The notes under the pieces are model-generated. The model did no database searches and had not been told where the DNA came from. It saw only the letters and a program-made list of their open reading frames with translations. The translations under genes and the position numbers were made by a program. This document shows positions 21,909-32,704 of a DNA stretch of 55,363 nt, piece after piece; the stretch's first letter is position 1; the number at the start of each line of letters is the position of its first letter. Source of the stretch: Chromera velia (taxonomy: Eukaryota; Sar; Chromeraceae); assembly GCA_018398765.1 (NCBI GenBank), contig JAHBMJ010005903.1, forward strand, positions 1 through 55,363, in the 5' to 3' direction.

Positions 21909-24015
21909 GCGTCTGAAGCAGACTCAAAATTGAACTTCGCTTGGATACCCACCGAGTTACACCAGGAGGATCTTGGTTCCGACGCCTTTGGGATGATCGA
22001 GGTGCTCGATCACCTGATCGATCCTCCGGAACGTCACCGAAAGGCAGCGAAAGCCACCGCGGTCAGTAGCATCCCCTCCCGCGGAGAAGGCAAGATGAAA
22101 GAACAGAATTTCACATGTGAGTATCATGATAAATCTGATGGAAGAACCGACCGGATTTACCAAGACATTGTTGGAGTGTGCATGCAGGCGCTCGACAAAG
22201 AACATGCAGACAGACATGTTTCACTTCGTGCTTAATTCAATCCTGTACGTGCAGAGACTCTCGAGTCCACCTGGGACCCTCACCTTGTCGCAGAAGGAGA
22301 GAGGAACACTATCCTCAGAGCTCTCCAGGTAGGTACGCTTTCGACTGAACTCCACAACCAGACCTCAGACTACTCTCCGGTCATTTTTCAGCACCCTTCT
22401 ATAGGATGACAGTCTTTCTGCAGAGTTTCTTTCTTTTGTCAGCTTCAATCACTTCCAGTCACTCTGTAAGCGTGTATACGAAAATTGCATTTCTCTGTCG
22501 TCACTAAACACTCATGTTGAGCGAAAGAAACGTTGGCCGATTGTGAAAATACCTGAAGTACAGTGTAACAGTTACTACCTTAATTCTCTCATGCTGCTGC
22601 ATGCATACCTTTTCAATGTGTGAGTTCTTGCAGTTCCCGTTCACGTGCTGATGCTCCCGTCGGCGCGACTTGAACTCAGTCGCATGGGAATGGCGGAGCA
22701 ACTTGAGGTCCAGAGGGCGCTGCTTTTCAGGCGTCTAAGGGACCTGAACACCCTGGCCATGTTTGGAATCCCTGCAAGTGTCAACAAGGTCAGTGGCCGT
22801 TAGATTCCGAGCATGTGTCTTCCGATTCGCACACCAGGGTATGGATCTGCAGATCGAATCGGATCAGGCATGTTCTCTCCCCTTACATACATGCAGGCTG
22901 ATTGATATTAAAACCCCTGACACATCTGTCTTTTTCCCACTGACGCATGCACAGTGTGATTGTCCAATATCGTGATGCAAAAAGGCAAGGAGAGGGAGGG
23001 CTGCCCACTGCATGTTGGATCGAATGCAGTCTATTCTGAAGATGAAGGTAGAGTCCTCGATCCGCTCTCGATCGATCATGCCGTTTGGATATGTTTGGAA
23101 GGAATTAAAGGATGATGATGCTAGTGTCAAGAAGCAAGCAGCAGAATTAAGGAGAATTGAGACTGCTGTTTGCTTGCGCAAATTCGTCTCAGAATGCCAT
23201 GCATGTTTTAATTTTCTGCATTTTGTGTCTTTCAAATTCAAAGTGTGCAATCATATATTCCATCATATGAGTGCCTTAATTCTTTCTGCGGGTCTCCCTC
23301 CTCGGGGAAAGGCCGCTCTCCCTGTTGGAATGGGCGGTAAGACACAGGCTCCTCGATCCCCTGGTGGTCCGGGTGATGGAGCAGGTAATGAGAGAGGAAG
23401 CGGAGAGAAGACAGACGGATCGAAGAAAACAGAACGAGAAAGGAAGAAGAGAGGAGGGCAAGAAAAGTAGAAGAAACCGAGAACAGAAGAAAAGCAGATG
23501 AGGAAGATAGGAAGAAGAAAGAGCAGGCAGAGAAGAGGAAGCAGAGAGAAGAAAATGAAAAGAAGAAAAGACAAGAAAAAAGAAGAAGAGAGGAAGAAGA
23601 CACAAAGAGGAGATAGGAGGCTCAACTTGAAGAAGAGAAGAGGAAACAGAAAGAGGAAGAAGAAAAGAAATCAAGGGAGGCAAAAAGACTCCAGAGAGAG
23701 GCAGAGAAGGCAGAGAAGAAAGCAAGAAAGGGAGCAGAAAAGGCGAGAAAAGCAGAAGAAAAAAGGCAGAAAGCTGAACAAGCGGAGAGAGAGAAGCAAG
23801 AGAGAGAGGCAGCGGAGCAGGCAAAGAAAGAGCAGAAAGAGAGGGAGGCAGCAGAAACAAGACGGGAGAGGGAGAAATTTGAGAGGAAGATGACTCAGAG
23901 ACAGAAAGAGCAAGAAAAGAAAGGAAGAAAAAAGGAAGACAGACAGACAAAGAAAAAAAGGGACGCAGAGAAGGCAGAAGCAGAGAGACAGAGACAGAAG
24001 GAGGCAGACCGATAA
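21909..24015 (+). CDS. Unrecognised multi-exon gene with charged coiled coil
   Basis: Separate exons look real. 21909-22061 (TTTGCAG acceptor, GTCAGT donor) reads NFAWIPTELHQEDLGSDAFG then MIEVLDHLIDPPERHRKAA. 22255-22328 reads TLESTWDPHLVAEGERNTIL. 22634-22788 (TTGCAG, GTCAGT) reads VPVHVLMLPSARLELSRMGM then LEVQRALLFRRLRDLNTL. The tail near 23290-23384 reads GKAALPVGMGGKTQAP, with donor GCAG|GTAATG. From 23393 to 24015 one frame is an E/K/R/Q/A-rich coiled coil (e.g. EAEKAEKKARK-type heptads), ending at TAA 24013-24015 but with an in-frame TAG at 23614-23616. Phases between exons do not all match, so small exons are missing or more than one gene is present. No family recognised. The purine-rich tail could alternatively be low-complexity noncoding DNA. 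Confidence 0.4.
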
Positions 24016-24100
24016 AAGAGAGAAGAGAAGGAAAACAGAGAAGCAGAAGTACCTAGAAAGCTCAGAAAACTTTACAGAAGAAGATAGAATAGTATGAATA

Positions 24101-24184
24101 GTACCACCCTGTCAAATTGAGACAAAATGATCGAAAAATGGGTGAAAAATTGACCTATTATGTCTCAATTTCTGTTTTTGGTAC
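24101..24184. repeat. 84-bp fold-back sequence
   Basis: GTACCA at 24101 pairs with TGGTAC at 24179-24184, and AAATTGAGACA pairs with TGTCTCAATTT further in. The loop is about 30 bases of AT-rich DNA. This could be a tiny inverted-repeat element or a hairpin near the 3' end of the preceding gene. Confidence 0.65.
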
Positions 24185-25264
24185 ACAAAGCTAGACACAA
24201 AGGTTATTATCAAATATGTATGCTATATATGGACTTCAAAATCGGTACACATATATTTAATATGTAGTATTTAAAAACTGGAACTTATACGCATAAAACG
24301 TTTTGAGTTACTAGTATAATCGCACACAAATAAATGAGAATTATAAGATTTAATTGATATCAGCAGCTTTAAAATCAATTTCTAAATCGATAAACTCAAA
24401 AAAGTGAAAAACACAGACGACTGATAAATTCAAAAAAAAAAAGTAACAATTATAGACACTAGTAAAGTTTATGAAAAAGAAGTTAGAAAACAATTTTGAA
24501 TTGCATCCCCTCTGTCTCTTTTCTTTCTCTTTTGATTGTCTAACCTGTTGTGAAGCCGCGATTGATCAGCTGTATCAGGGTGATCGAAGTCACGCCTATT
24601 TTCGTCGTTGGTAGTCGTAGGACGGAACAAATTGACAAACTAGATTAGATCCGCCTCTCATATATGGGGACGCGGCATACATGAAAAAACCCTCAATCAT
24701 CATTTTGAATTTAATGGTAGCTTGATTTGAGTTTGTCTTGCTTTGTCTAAACTAGTGTCAAAACCTCTAGTCAACTTGAGTCATTTGATTAACTTCATAA
24801 AAGTGAGAAGTAATAATTGATTTAGTAGTGCCCTAGAACACATACAGTATCTGAGCACTGTCACCATTTTGTGTAGCGTTTTGTTTTAGAGGTCGCTCCG
24901 ATTATGTGACTCACAGCTAGCAGCACGGTTATATGCATCAGTAGTGGCCCTAAGATGGGAATAGATAGGATAAAATCTAGGATAGGATACGACTAGGGAT
25001 ACCATAGGATACGATAGGGGATAGTGTCAGCATGCAGGAAAAGAAAGAAACCCTGGGCATGTAGGACAGCTTATCGCCAACTGTCTGAAGGGACACACAG
25101 ATTTCAACCAATCTCTGCTTAATTCCCTTTTACTTCAGAGTGATAGCTAGGACAAATGGAGAAGCAAAGCGTCGAGCAGAAGATCCCATGAAGATCCCTA
25201 CCCAGGCCAGCCCGACAGTCACTCACATGAACGAACCGCTAGACGAACCGTGGATTCATCAGCA
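24185..25264. other. AT-rich intergenic DNA
   Basis: No gene is seen. 24185-24480 is strongly AT-rich. 24960-25025 contains several imperfect GATAGGATA units. Composition differs from the more GC-balanced gene regions on either side. Confidence 0.5.
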
Positions 25265-25877
25265 TGCATTGGTGGGGGCTGAACCAACAATGAACAAGGA
25301 GACGGAAACGTGCTTTGCGTCCCTAAGGAAGGAACAGCCCCTGGCCGCCCACCCGACCGACCGAAAGGGCTTCAACGATGTTAATTATATGAGTCCTTCG
25401 GTCATTCAATCATGCTGAATTCGAGTCTGACATTCAACATGCATGCAAACAAAGAGCATTGAATCAACAGTTCCCCCCCCGAAACCCTCTCCCCTCTCTA
25501 CAGGCTGAGCCTCCATTGCGGTCTCTAAATCTGACCGTTGACGCAGCGAGTTAATTAAGGCGCGGCTCCCTATTCTTCCCCCCCCTGGACGGAAGTGGCT
25601 GGAATTCCCTCGTCCCCCTCCGGTTTTCATAAGATTCATCGACACATCTTATCAACCTCCACAGTTTGCCACATGCCCCCTTCCCCTGCGGCTCTGACTC
25701 CAGACGTCCATGACTCAAGCTTGAGACATGACATAGGCAAGAGAGCCATGCTTTGCACGACAACCGGAAAGGAGAAGAGGAGGCGACAAAGGAGGGAGAG
25801 TGATGAATCAGATTGAGAATCAAAGAAGAAAAGGGGGGAAAAGGATCGAAGCAGCTGCCCTCTAGCACTTTTTCCTG
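25265..25877. repeat. 613-bp direct duplication, copy 1
   Basis: Nearly identical to 26094-26706 at a constant offset of 829 bases, with only a handful of differences. Begins TGCAT, then GGTGGGGGCTGAACC, and ends at CTAGCACTTTTTCCTG. Copy 1 carries a relic of the last codons and stop of the RIO-type gene. Confidence 0.95.
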
Positions 25878-26093
25878 AGGCGGGTGCAATCGCTCATAAA
25901 CTTTTCGAGTTCCTTCCCTCTCTCTCTCTTAATTTCTTTCTTTCTCTCGCACTCACTAAACACAGAAGCATACACCACGCTTCCATCAAAACATACGCAT
26001 TCACGCAGTGTTCACAACATCGACATGAACATACAAACGATGTGGACAAAGACTGCAGCGTCGACCGACACTGCATGCATGCAACTGAGCCGG

Positions 26094-26706
26094 TGCATGG
26101 GTGGGGGCTGAACCAACAATGCACAAGGAGACGGAAACGTGCTTTGCGTGCCTAAGGAAGGAACAGCCCCTGGCCGCCCACCCAACCGACCGAAAGGGCT
26201 TCAACGATGTTAATTATATGAGTCCTTCGGTCATTCATTCATGCTGAATTCGAGTCTGACATTCAACATGCATGCAAACAAAGAGCATTGAATCAACAGT
26301 TCCCCCCCCGAAACCCTCTCCCCTCTCTACAGGCTGAGCCTCCATTGCGGTCTCTAAATCTGACCGTTGACGCAGCGAGTTAATTAAGGCGCGGCTCCCT
26401 ATTCTTCCCCCCCCTGGACGGAAGTGGCTGGAATTCCCTCGTCCCCCTCCGGTTTTCATAAGATTCATCGACACATCTTATCAACCTCCACAGTTTGCCA
26501 CATGCCCCCTTCCCCTGCGGCTCTGACTCCAGACGTCCATGACTCAAGCTTGAGACATGACATAGGCAAGAGAGCCATGCTTTGCACGACAACCGGAAAG
26601 GAGAAGAGGAGGCGACAAAGGAGGGAGAGGGATGAATCAGATCGAGAATCAAAGAAGAAAAGGGGGAAAAAGGATCGAAGCAGCTGCCCTCTAGCATTTT
26701 TTCCTG
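26094..26706. repeat. 613-bp direct duplication, copy 2
   Basis: Copy next to the gene. Its last 16 bases are the final codons and stop of the minus-strand RIO-type kinase gene, so the duplication covers that gene's 3' flank. A unique 216-bp spacer (25878-26093) separates the copies. Confidence 0.95.
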
Positions 26707-28828
26707 TTGTTCTTCTTCCCCTTGCCTCCTTTGCCTGTCCCTCGGCCTTTCCCTCGCCCCCCCCTTTCTGCACTTTCCTCCTGTGGTGACTGACAAAGCC
26801 CTGCTTCGAAAATTCTCTGCACCTCTTCATCGAGTGAAGAGGAGACCTGCGCAGTGCCACTGTTTCCTGCCTTCTCTTGCGTGTCAACCAGACCTTCCCT
26901 CTTCCGTTTCTCCTCCCTCTGTTTTGCCTTGTATCCCCGCTGGCGAGGGGGCGCTGGGGGGGCAGTGAAGGCCAGAGAACGTCGGCAGGCGGAAGCGAAG
27001 TCATCTTCGGACTCGGCCTCTGACTGACACTCTGACTCGGAGGGGTTGTACTGTACTTTGAAGGTTAATGTCGTGATCTGAACCTCCATCGGCACCTTCC
27101 GTGACCTGTCTCGTTCAAGGCTAGGGACTGCAGCTTCTTCGTAGGCCTGCAAGACAAACTCTGGAGAGACGACGGTGAATTGCTCAGTCGTCTCAAAGTT
27201 TTCAGGCTGGCTCTGCTCCCTCTCAGACTGGGCTCTCTCAGCCCACCACAGGAAGAACAACCAGATCAGACGCTCTCCACCCAGGTACTCCCCTGCATTC
27301 ACTGCCTCCCGAACGAAGGCTTCGATTTCCTCTCTCTCTCCACCGGTGGAGGCGGTGGTTGCCAGGGAGGGCAGAGCCTTGGGGGTGTCAGGTTCACTGG
27401 CAGCGGGAGGCTCAGGGACGATGCGCACTTCTCCTTTCCCGATTGTTTGATGCAGACGTGCACATTCTACCCAGAGAAGGTAGAGCGCTTCAAGCGTCGG
27501 GAAGTATCTTGCATACCTTTGCTGCGCATGCTTCCCCCCGAGTGCGGAATTGAGGCAGAAGCGGCGAAGGCAACGAAGGTCATGCATCATCGCGCGTTGT
27601 GGCCGACTGTCAAGATCCTCTCTGGGCTCGTCCGGGAAGGATGCAGGAAGGTCTTTAAGGACTCCGAGACAGAGACGGCCTGACCGGCATCGATGACATT
27701 CACCACCCCTTCATGAAACACAAAATTCTCCACCGCGGCATCTGCATGAATCAGCCCCAGGAGCAGAACCATGTCTTTGTGGACTGCCAGGGCTTGGATG
27801 CAGACATCGAACCAATGAAGAGGGCGGTTTGGGTCGAGTGAGGTGCTGCAGTGGTTCAGGTTTGGAGACGGGGAGCCGCAGAGCTTGGTTGTTCCGTTCT
27901 CGAAACTTCCAAGGAACTCCATCGCGACTGAGTCTTCTCCGACCTCCCCAAGAATACGACCTCCCCAAGAATACGGGGACACGGAATGCCTGCCGAACGG
28001 ATCTGCTGCAGGCGGAAGGTCTCTATCCGCTGGCTGCGGCTGTCGCATTTCAATGAGCGACTCATCTGTGCGAATGCAAATCTGTGGCTGGGAACGAGCA
28101 AACGGCGGAAGGACTTCACTACTGCCCGCATCGGTGCGCCCCCCTTTTCCGGACAAATCACTGCCAGACGGAGGCATGCATCTTTTCCAGGTTTAACCTG
28201 AATTCCCTCCTTCACCACAACAGCACTCTCTGCCCGACCGGAGACCTCGAAATCATCCATCCCCCCTCGAGGGAGCCCCTTGTGCTGGTGGTGGGGGCAG
28301 CTTCAATGGGCTCCGTTTCCCTCTCCGACTCCGTCTCTTCTGCCAGCGCTTCTGCTTTCACATCTTCTTCTGTAGAAGATGCCTTCACTCTCAGATCAAA
28401 TTCGTTCTCTGCCTGCAAAGAGCAAGGAAGAAGGAGAGAGGATGAAAGAGGGAAAGAGAGGAGTGCGAGAGTCCTGCACGTACGGACGTACAATGCATGG
28501 TGCTTTTTGTGCACACGAGCAGACAGATAGGCAGGAAAAATGGGAAGCTAGTGGGAAAGAACCTTCGCGAGCACTCAGACCGACAGTTTGGGAAGTGTAC
28601 GTGCACACACAGATGCATGCACACATAAATCGCAAAGAGCTCATGACGCAACAACAGGGAAAGAGAGAGGGCTCTCCCAGACCCGAAACCTCGTGAACAC
28701 ACAGAAACATCAGACTGAGCGGGCTCTCTATCAGCTGCTTCCAGACCGCTCCACAACTAATCTCATACCTCTCTTCCGCGCACGCACGACCGCACGCACA
28801 CACACACGCACACACACGAACACACACG

Positions 28829-28872
<44 letters not shown>

Positions 28873-30027
28873 ACGGAAAAGAGAAGAAGGTGAGTGGGGG
28901 AGAGAAACCTTTTGAGGAGAGGGGGCTGACTTGATGAGACACAGACGAGATGAAGGGGTCGAGAAAACATCACTTCAGATGACTAGATTGCTTTCGGAAT
29001 ACAACCATTCACGAAACAAAGGGGCAAGTAGACAGATAGGCAGGTAAGCCAGCGCATTCTTTTCTGCACAAGAAGCATCCTGCACAGTCTCTCTTCTGCA
29101 CGAAAAAAATACCTGCGCTGAACGCTTCGCTTCCTTTATTCTCGGACTCCGACAGACCTGTTCAGAAACTCTTTCCGCCTCTTCCCTTTCATCGACTCTT
29201 TGCGCCATCGTCTTCATATCCGCCTCGATCGAGGGCAGTTCAGGAAGCTTGTCGACCTCGGCGTCTTCTGCACAGAGGGAGGAAGGAGCACGGCGACAGC
29301 CAGTGGTTTTCTTATTGCATGAACAGAACGCTCCGGCACAGTGATACAGGGCCAAGAGAAGAAATCCACACAAGAAAACAACATGAATGCCTCCTTGCAC
29401 AATCTATAGCTCCCTTTGCTGACCATTGTCTTCTCCCTTCTCGTCCTCAGGACCATCCCTGGCGGAGGCAGCCGCAACAGCACCGGAAGCACCGGCAAGG
29501 CGAAGCTGCTGTTCACGCACCTCCATTGCAAGAGCCTCGAGGATGGGGCTGCAAGTAGAGAGTGCATGCATGGTAGTAGGGAGACTTTGAAATGTTAGGT
29601 AAAAGATGGCAGAAGATAAATGAATATGGGAACACAAAGACAGCATGCATGCATGGCAATACAGTGGAGAGAGAACAGAATGCGGATCGAAGCACATGCA
29701 TCTTCCCTTTTCACGCCCCCGTTTCCGTGGCGGAGTGGCACTGACTTGAATTTTGTTCGCATGTCTTTGTCGTTGGCCGTCGTCTGAGCTGGAGGCTCTG
29801 TGCGTGGGAGTTCTGCTGCCGGTTCTCCGAAGTCGTCTCCAGTCTTGTACGCCATCACCTGCAGGTATGCGTGCAGTTTCATTTGCGTGTTGAATTGTGC
29901 AGTGAAATGCCATTTGCAGGGCACACGAAGACGACACTCGTCACATCGGTCTTTGGCTAACCTCGAAGAATTTGGTTCCGAATGCAACAGCTTCCCTTCT
30001 CTCCCTGCCTTCTGACAATCCGCGCAT

Positions 30028-30099
<72 letters not shown>

Positions 30100-31279
30100 T
30101 TGTCAGCAGTTCTCTTTCTTCGGTTTTCTGTCCCTGCACAAATTTAAAGGAGGGCGGGTATTGATAGCACATCTTACCAAGTGACGAAGTGACCGACCGA
30201 CCGGCTGAAAAGGAGAGAGGAAAAGAGCTAGACACACAAGAACCAAGATAGAGAGTCAAAAAGAAAAAACAACGAAACGCAAAAACGAATGAATGAAGGA
30301 ACGAACGGAAGAACAAACGAGAGCCTCGAGAAGAAAGAAAATACTGAATAAATTTTCATTAAAGAAAGTAAAACAGACAGTGAGACCTGAAGCAGTGCAA
30401 GCGCCTTCTGGCGCTTGGTCCCTTCCTTCTCTCTGAACTATTTTATTTCTTTGTCCTTTTGTTCCCCTCTCGTCTTTAAATTCTTTCTATGCAGGGAGGC
30501 CTGCAGTACTATTTCCCTTCTGACCTGGTCCTGCATCACTCCAGACTGTTCCTCGGCCACGTGGCAGTGCAGGGCCGGTGCTTCCTCGGGTCTCTCTTCT
30601 GCGATCTCTGCAACCTCTGCCTCACGGAGAGTCTCTGTGCATGGGGTCGTCACTGTCCCTTCAACCTGAGTGGTCTCAACAGTAGAGGCAGGACGGCCAG
30701 CCTGAGGGGAGGCGGGCAGGTCCTCCATGGAGGGGGCGGAGGGAGTGAGGCTCAGCTCAGGTGTGGCATCTCCGAAAAGCCTGAGATTTCTCAGAGAGTC
30801 CCGAGCTCTGCCGATGTGCGAGTCGAGCTCTCGGAGTTCTGTGGAAGCGGCGAAGGAAGGAGACTCGCTCAGACGCTTTCTGACATCTGCAAGAAGACCG
30901 TCGACCGTGAAGATGTCCCCAAGAGTGCTAGCAGAGGACAAGCGAGTGCGGGCATCCTGCAAACTCTCGTGAAGGGCTGTCTGTTCATCTGCTCAGAGTC
31001 TCTGTCCAGAGAGCCCTGCACCGTGCATCTGCACTGAGTCTCTGTCCAGAGAGCCCTGCACCGTCCATCTGCACTGAGTCTCTGTCCAGAGAGCCCTGCA
31101 CCGTCCATCTGCTCAGAGGCTCTGTCAAGAAGGGACCCGATTGAGGGTAGGCCCTCTTGGAGTCTCTTGGGTGCATCTCTCTCGAGAATGTTCAGGTCTG
31201 TCGCCGCAGCTGACTCCATAAACGAACGTGAGGCGCTCCTGCTTGTCTGCCGTCTTGCGATCTCAACCTCTTTCTCTTC
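26691..31279 (-). CDS. RIO-family atypical protein kinase, frame-broken
   Basis: Exons that chain by phase: about 30007-29971 (REAVAFGTKFFE), 29858-29746, 29548-29424, 29267-29158, and a long 3' exon from 28412 to the TAG at 26691. Further upstream a coiled-coil exon runs from 31279 to about 30500. The 3' exon carries a RIO kinase domain: glycine loop DDFEVSGRAESAVV, lysine strand RAVVKSFRR, QIRSAGIPCPRILGE, catalytic loop LIHADAAVENF (Asp and Asn present) and metal-binding VIDAGQAV. The tail is acidic then K/G-rich (GRGTGKGGKGKKNNRKKC). AGIPCP points to RIO1 or RIO3 rather than RIO2; RIO1 acts in 40S ribosome maturation. Three frame changes break this exon: in a C6 run at 28261, at an exact 17-bp tandem duplication 27941-27974, and near 27655. 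Their net effect returns to the original frame. It is either a pseudogene or a low-quality sequence. Confidence 0.65.
27941..27974 (-). repeat. 17-bp tandem duplication inside the RIO kinase domain
   Basis: GACCTCCCCAAGAATAC (plus strand) occurs twice back to back. With a single copy the kinase frame would run from PCPRILGEV directly into GEDSVAMEFLG; with two copies the frame shifts. Confidence 0.9.
28790..28870. repeat. (AC)n/(CGCA)n microsatellite in intron
   Basis: CA-rich dinucleotide tract in an intron of the RIO-type gene. The open frames through it are artefacts. Confidence 0.95.
30029..30098. repeat. (CT)n then (CA)n microsatellite
   Basis: About 38 bases of CT followed by about 32 of CA, in an intron of the RIO-type gene just upstream (on the minus strand) of the REAVAFGTKFFE exon. 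Confidence 0.95.
30997..31116 (-). repeat. Three 40-bp tandem repeats in a coding exon
   Basis: Units begin AGTCTCTGTCCAGAGAGCCC on the plus strand: 30997-31036, 31037-31076 and 31077-31116, nearly identical. Because 40 is not a multiple of three, successive units are read in different frames. The coiled-coil frame upstream (LLDRASEQ) and downstream (TALHESLQDARTRLSS) are in different frames across the array. Confidence 0.9.
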
Positions 31280-32238
31280 CTGCAAGTAAAGAAAAATCCA
31301 GGCGCGGCTCACTCTCAAAATCGTTCTCTGTATCTGGACAGACCTACGACCGGATAAGGCCATAAACATATACACATCCGATACTAAGTGGAGATAGAGT
31401 CAGCTGCATGGACAGAATTAAGAGGAATAAAGACCAGAATTCCTCTTAGTGGTCGACCGTTCACGGTGTTCTTGACTGTTGTTTTAAACGAGCACTTCTC
31501 CTGTTTGACAAAACACGGTTGGGGAACCGTGGAAAGACCACACAGCAAAGTCTCTCCAGCGTTCTTTGTTTGGGATTCATCTCCGCAGATCTCTTCGAGA
31601 TTCCGACAACACCAAACCTGCATGTCTACATAGAACCGATTTTGACTGACCTTCGTCGTGAAATCCCCCGCCGATCTCGTCACACACACATTGCCCATGG
31701 TCGCTCCTCGAACTTTGCAATAAACTGTCTGAACGAGGTTGTTCGAACACTTTGTTCACAAACAAAAGTGAAAATTCTGCCACAAGCTGTGGAGCTGGAT
31801 GGATGCAGATGCCAAAATGGACGCCACAGAGAGAGCTCTTTGGCACAGGAATTAAGAGCTTTCAACTTATCGAGGATTCCAGTCCCAATGAAATGCGGAG
31901 TGGTGGCACGAAGAGATCCTTTGGATGACTCAATGAATGCAAAGAAGATCAGTGCCAGTAGACGAAATTCAATCCTCGCCGTGCAACTTACGGTGAAAGA
32001 AGAATCTGAAGGTGGAGCATGCACTTCGATCCTGTCAGACTGCGATCGACTGCGTGGCCATATACACAATTAATCTGCATGACGCACGTACTCCTGGCAG
32101 ACACATGGCCATGCACATGCACACGATCGGATATAATCGGATCCGGTTGGGGACGCGCGTGCGCATGCACACACTTCCGACCTGAAGACCGCCGCCTTAA
32201 TTTCATGCAGCGTCATGCACCGATTCTTCCGGATCTTC
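31280..32238. other. No recognised gene
   Basis: Plus-strand frames at 31388-31633 and 31519-32073 are open and moderately protein-like (NFAINCLNEVVRTLC, TKVKILPQAVELDG), but I find no motif or splice context. This may hold the RIO gene promoter and first exon on the minus strand, or an old unrelated fragment. Confidence 0.3.
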
Positions 32239-32348
32239 ATAATGGAGATTCTAGGAAATTGAAAGTCTCTTCCAACAGCTGAGATCTTATGTTGTCTGTG
32301 CACAAATGTGTTGGTAGGAGCACACGGTCAATCTACCATAATCTAGTA
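32239..32348. repeat. Terminal direct repeat (downstream copy) of Penelope-like element
   Basis: Begins ATAATGGAGATTCTAGGAAA and ends CATAATCTAGTA. Six substitutions separate it from the copy at 38015-38124. On the element's minus strand this is the 3' copy. Confidence 0.9.
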
Positions 32349-32704
32349 CAATCCAACAGGCTACTGTCCGATTCAATTGGAATTTATCGAATACATGCTA
32401 ATTACACGACATACAAAAAACGCATGCATGCGAAAAACCATCGGAGACTGACGCTTCGCATACACGCCGAGCTAAACATTAATAGCTCGAAATCAGCATG
32501 CCAATTAATCGCAGTATTACATCGATCCTTGCAAGCTGATGGATAGACCGTAGGCATGATCAGAGAACACACGTAGTGTCCCGCGCACGACGCCCCTCCA
32601 TATCCATACCGCTGTCTTTTATCTATCGCTGACGGTTCTCAAGTGCACTTGCGGAAGCAAACGACAACAAAAGGCCGTAACGCTGAAAATCAGTCATATA
32701 TAGA

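Noticed and set aside
23238..23950. Minus-strand S/L/F-rich ORFs suggesting a membrane protein
   Set aside because: They are the antisense of the purine-rich coiled-coil tract; the hydrophobicity is an artefact of reading CTT/TTC/TCT codons.
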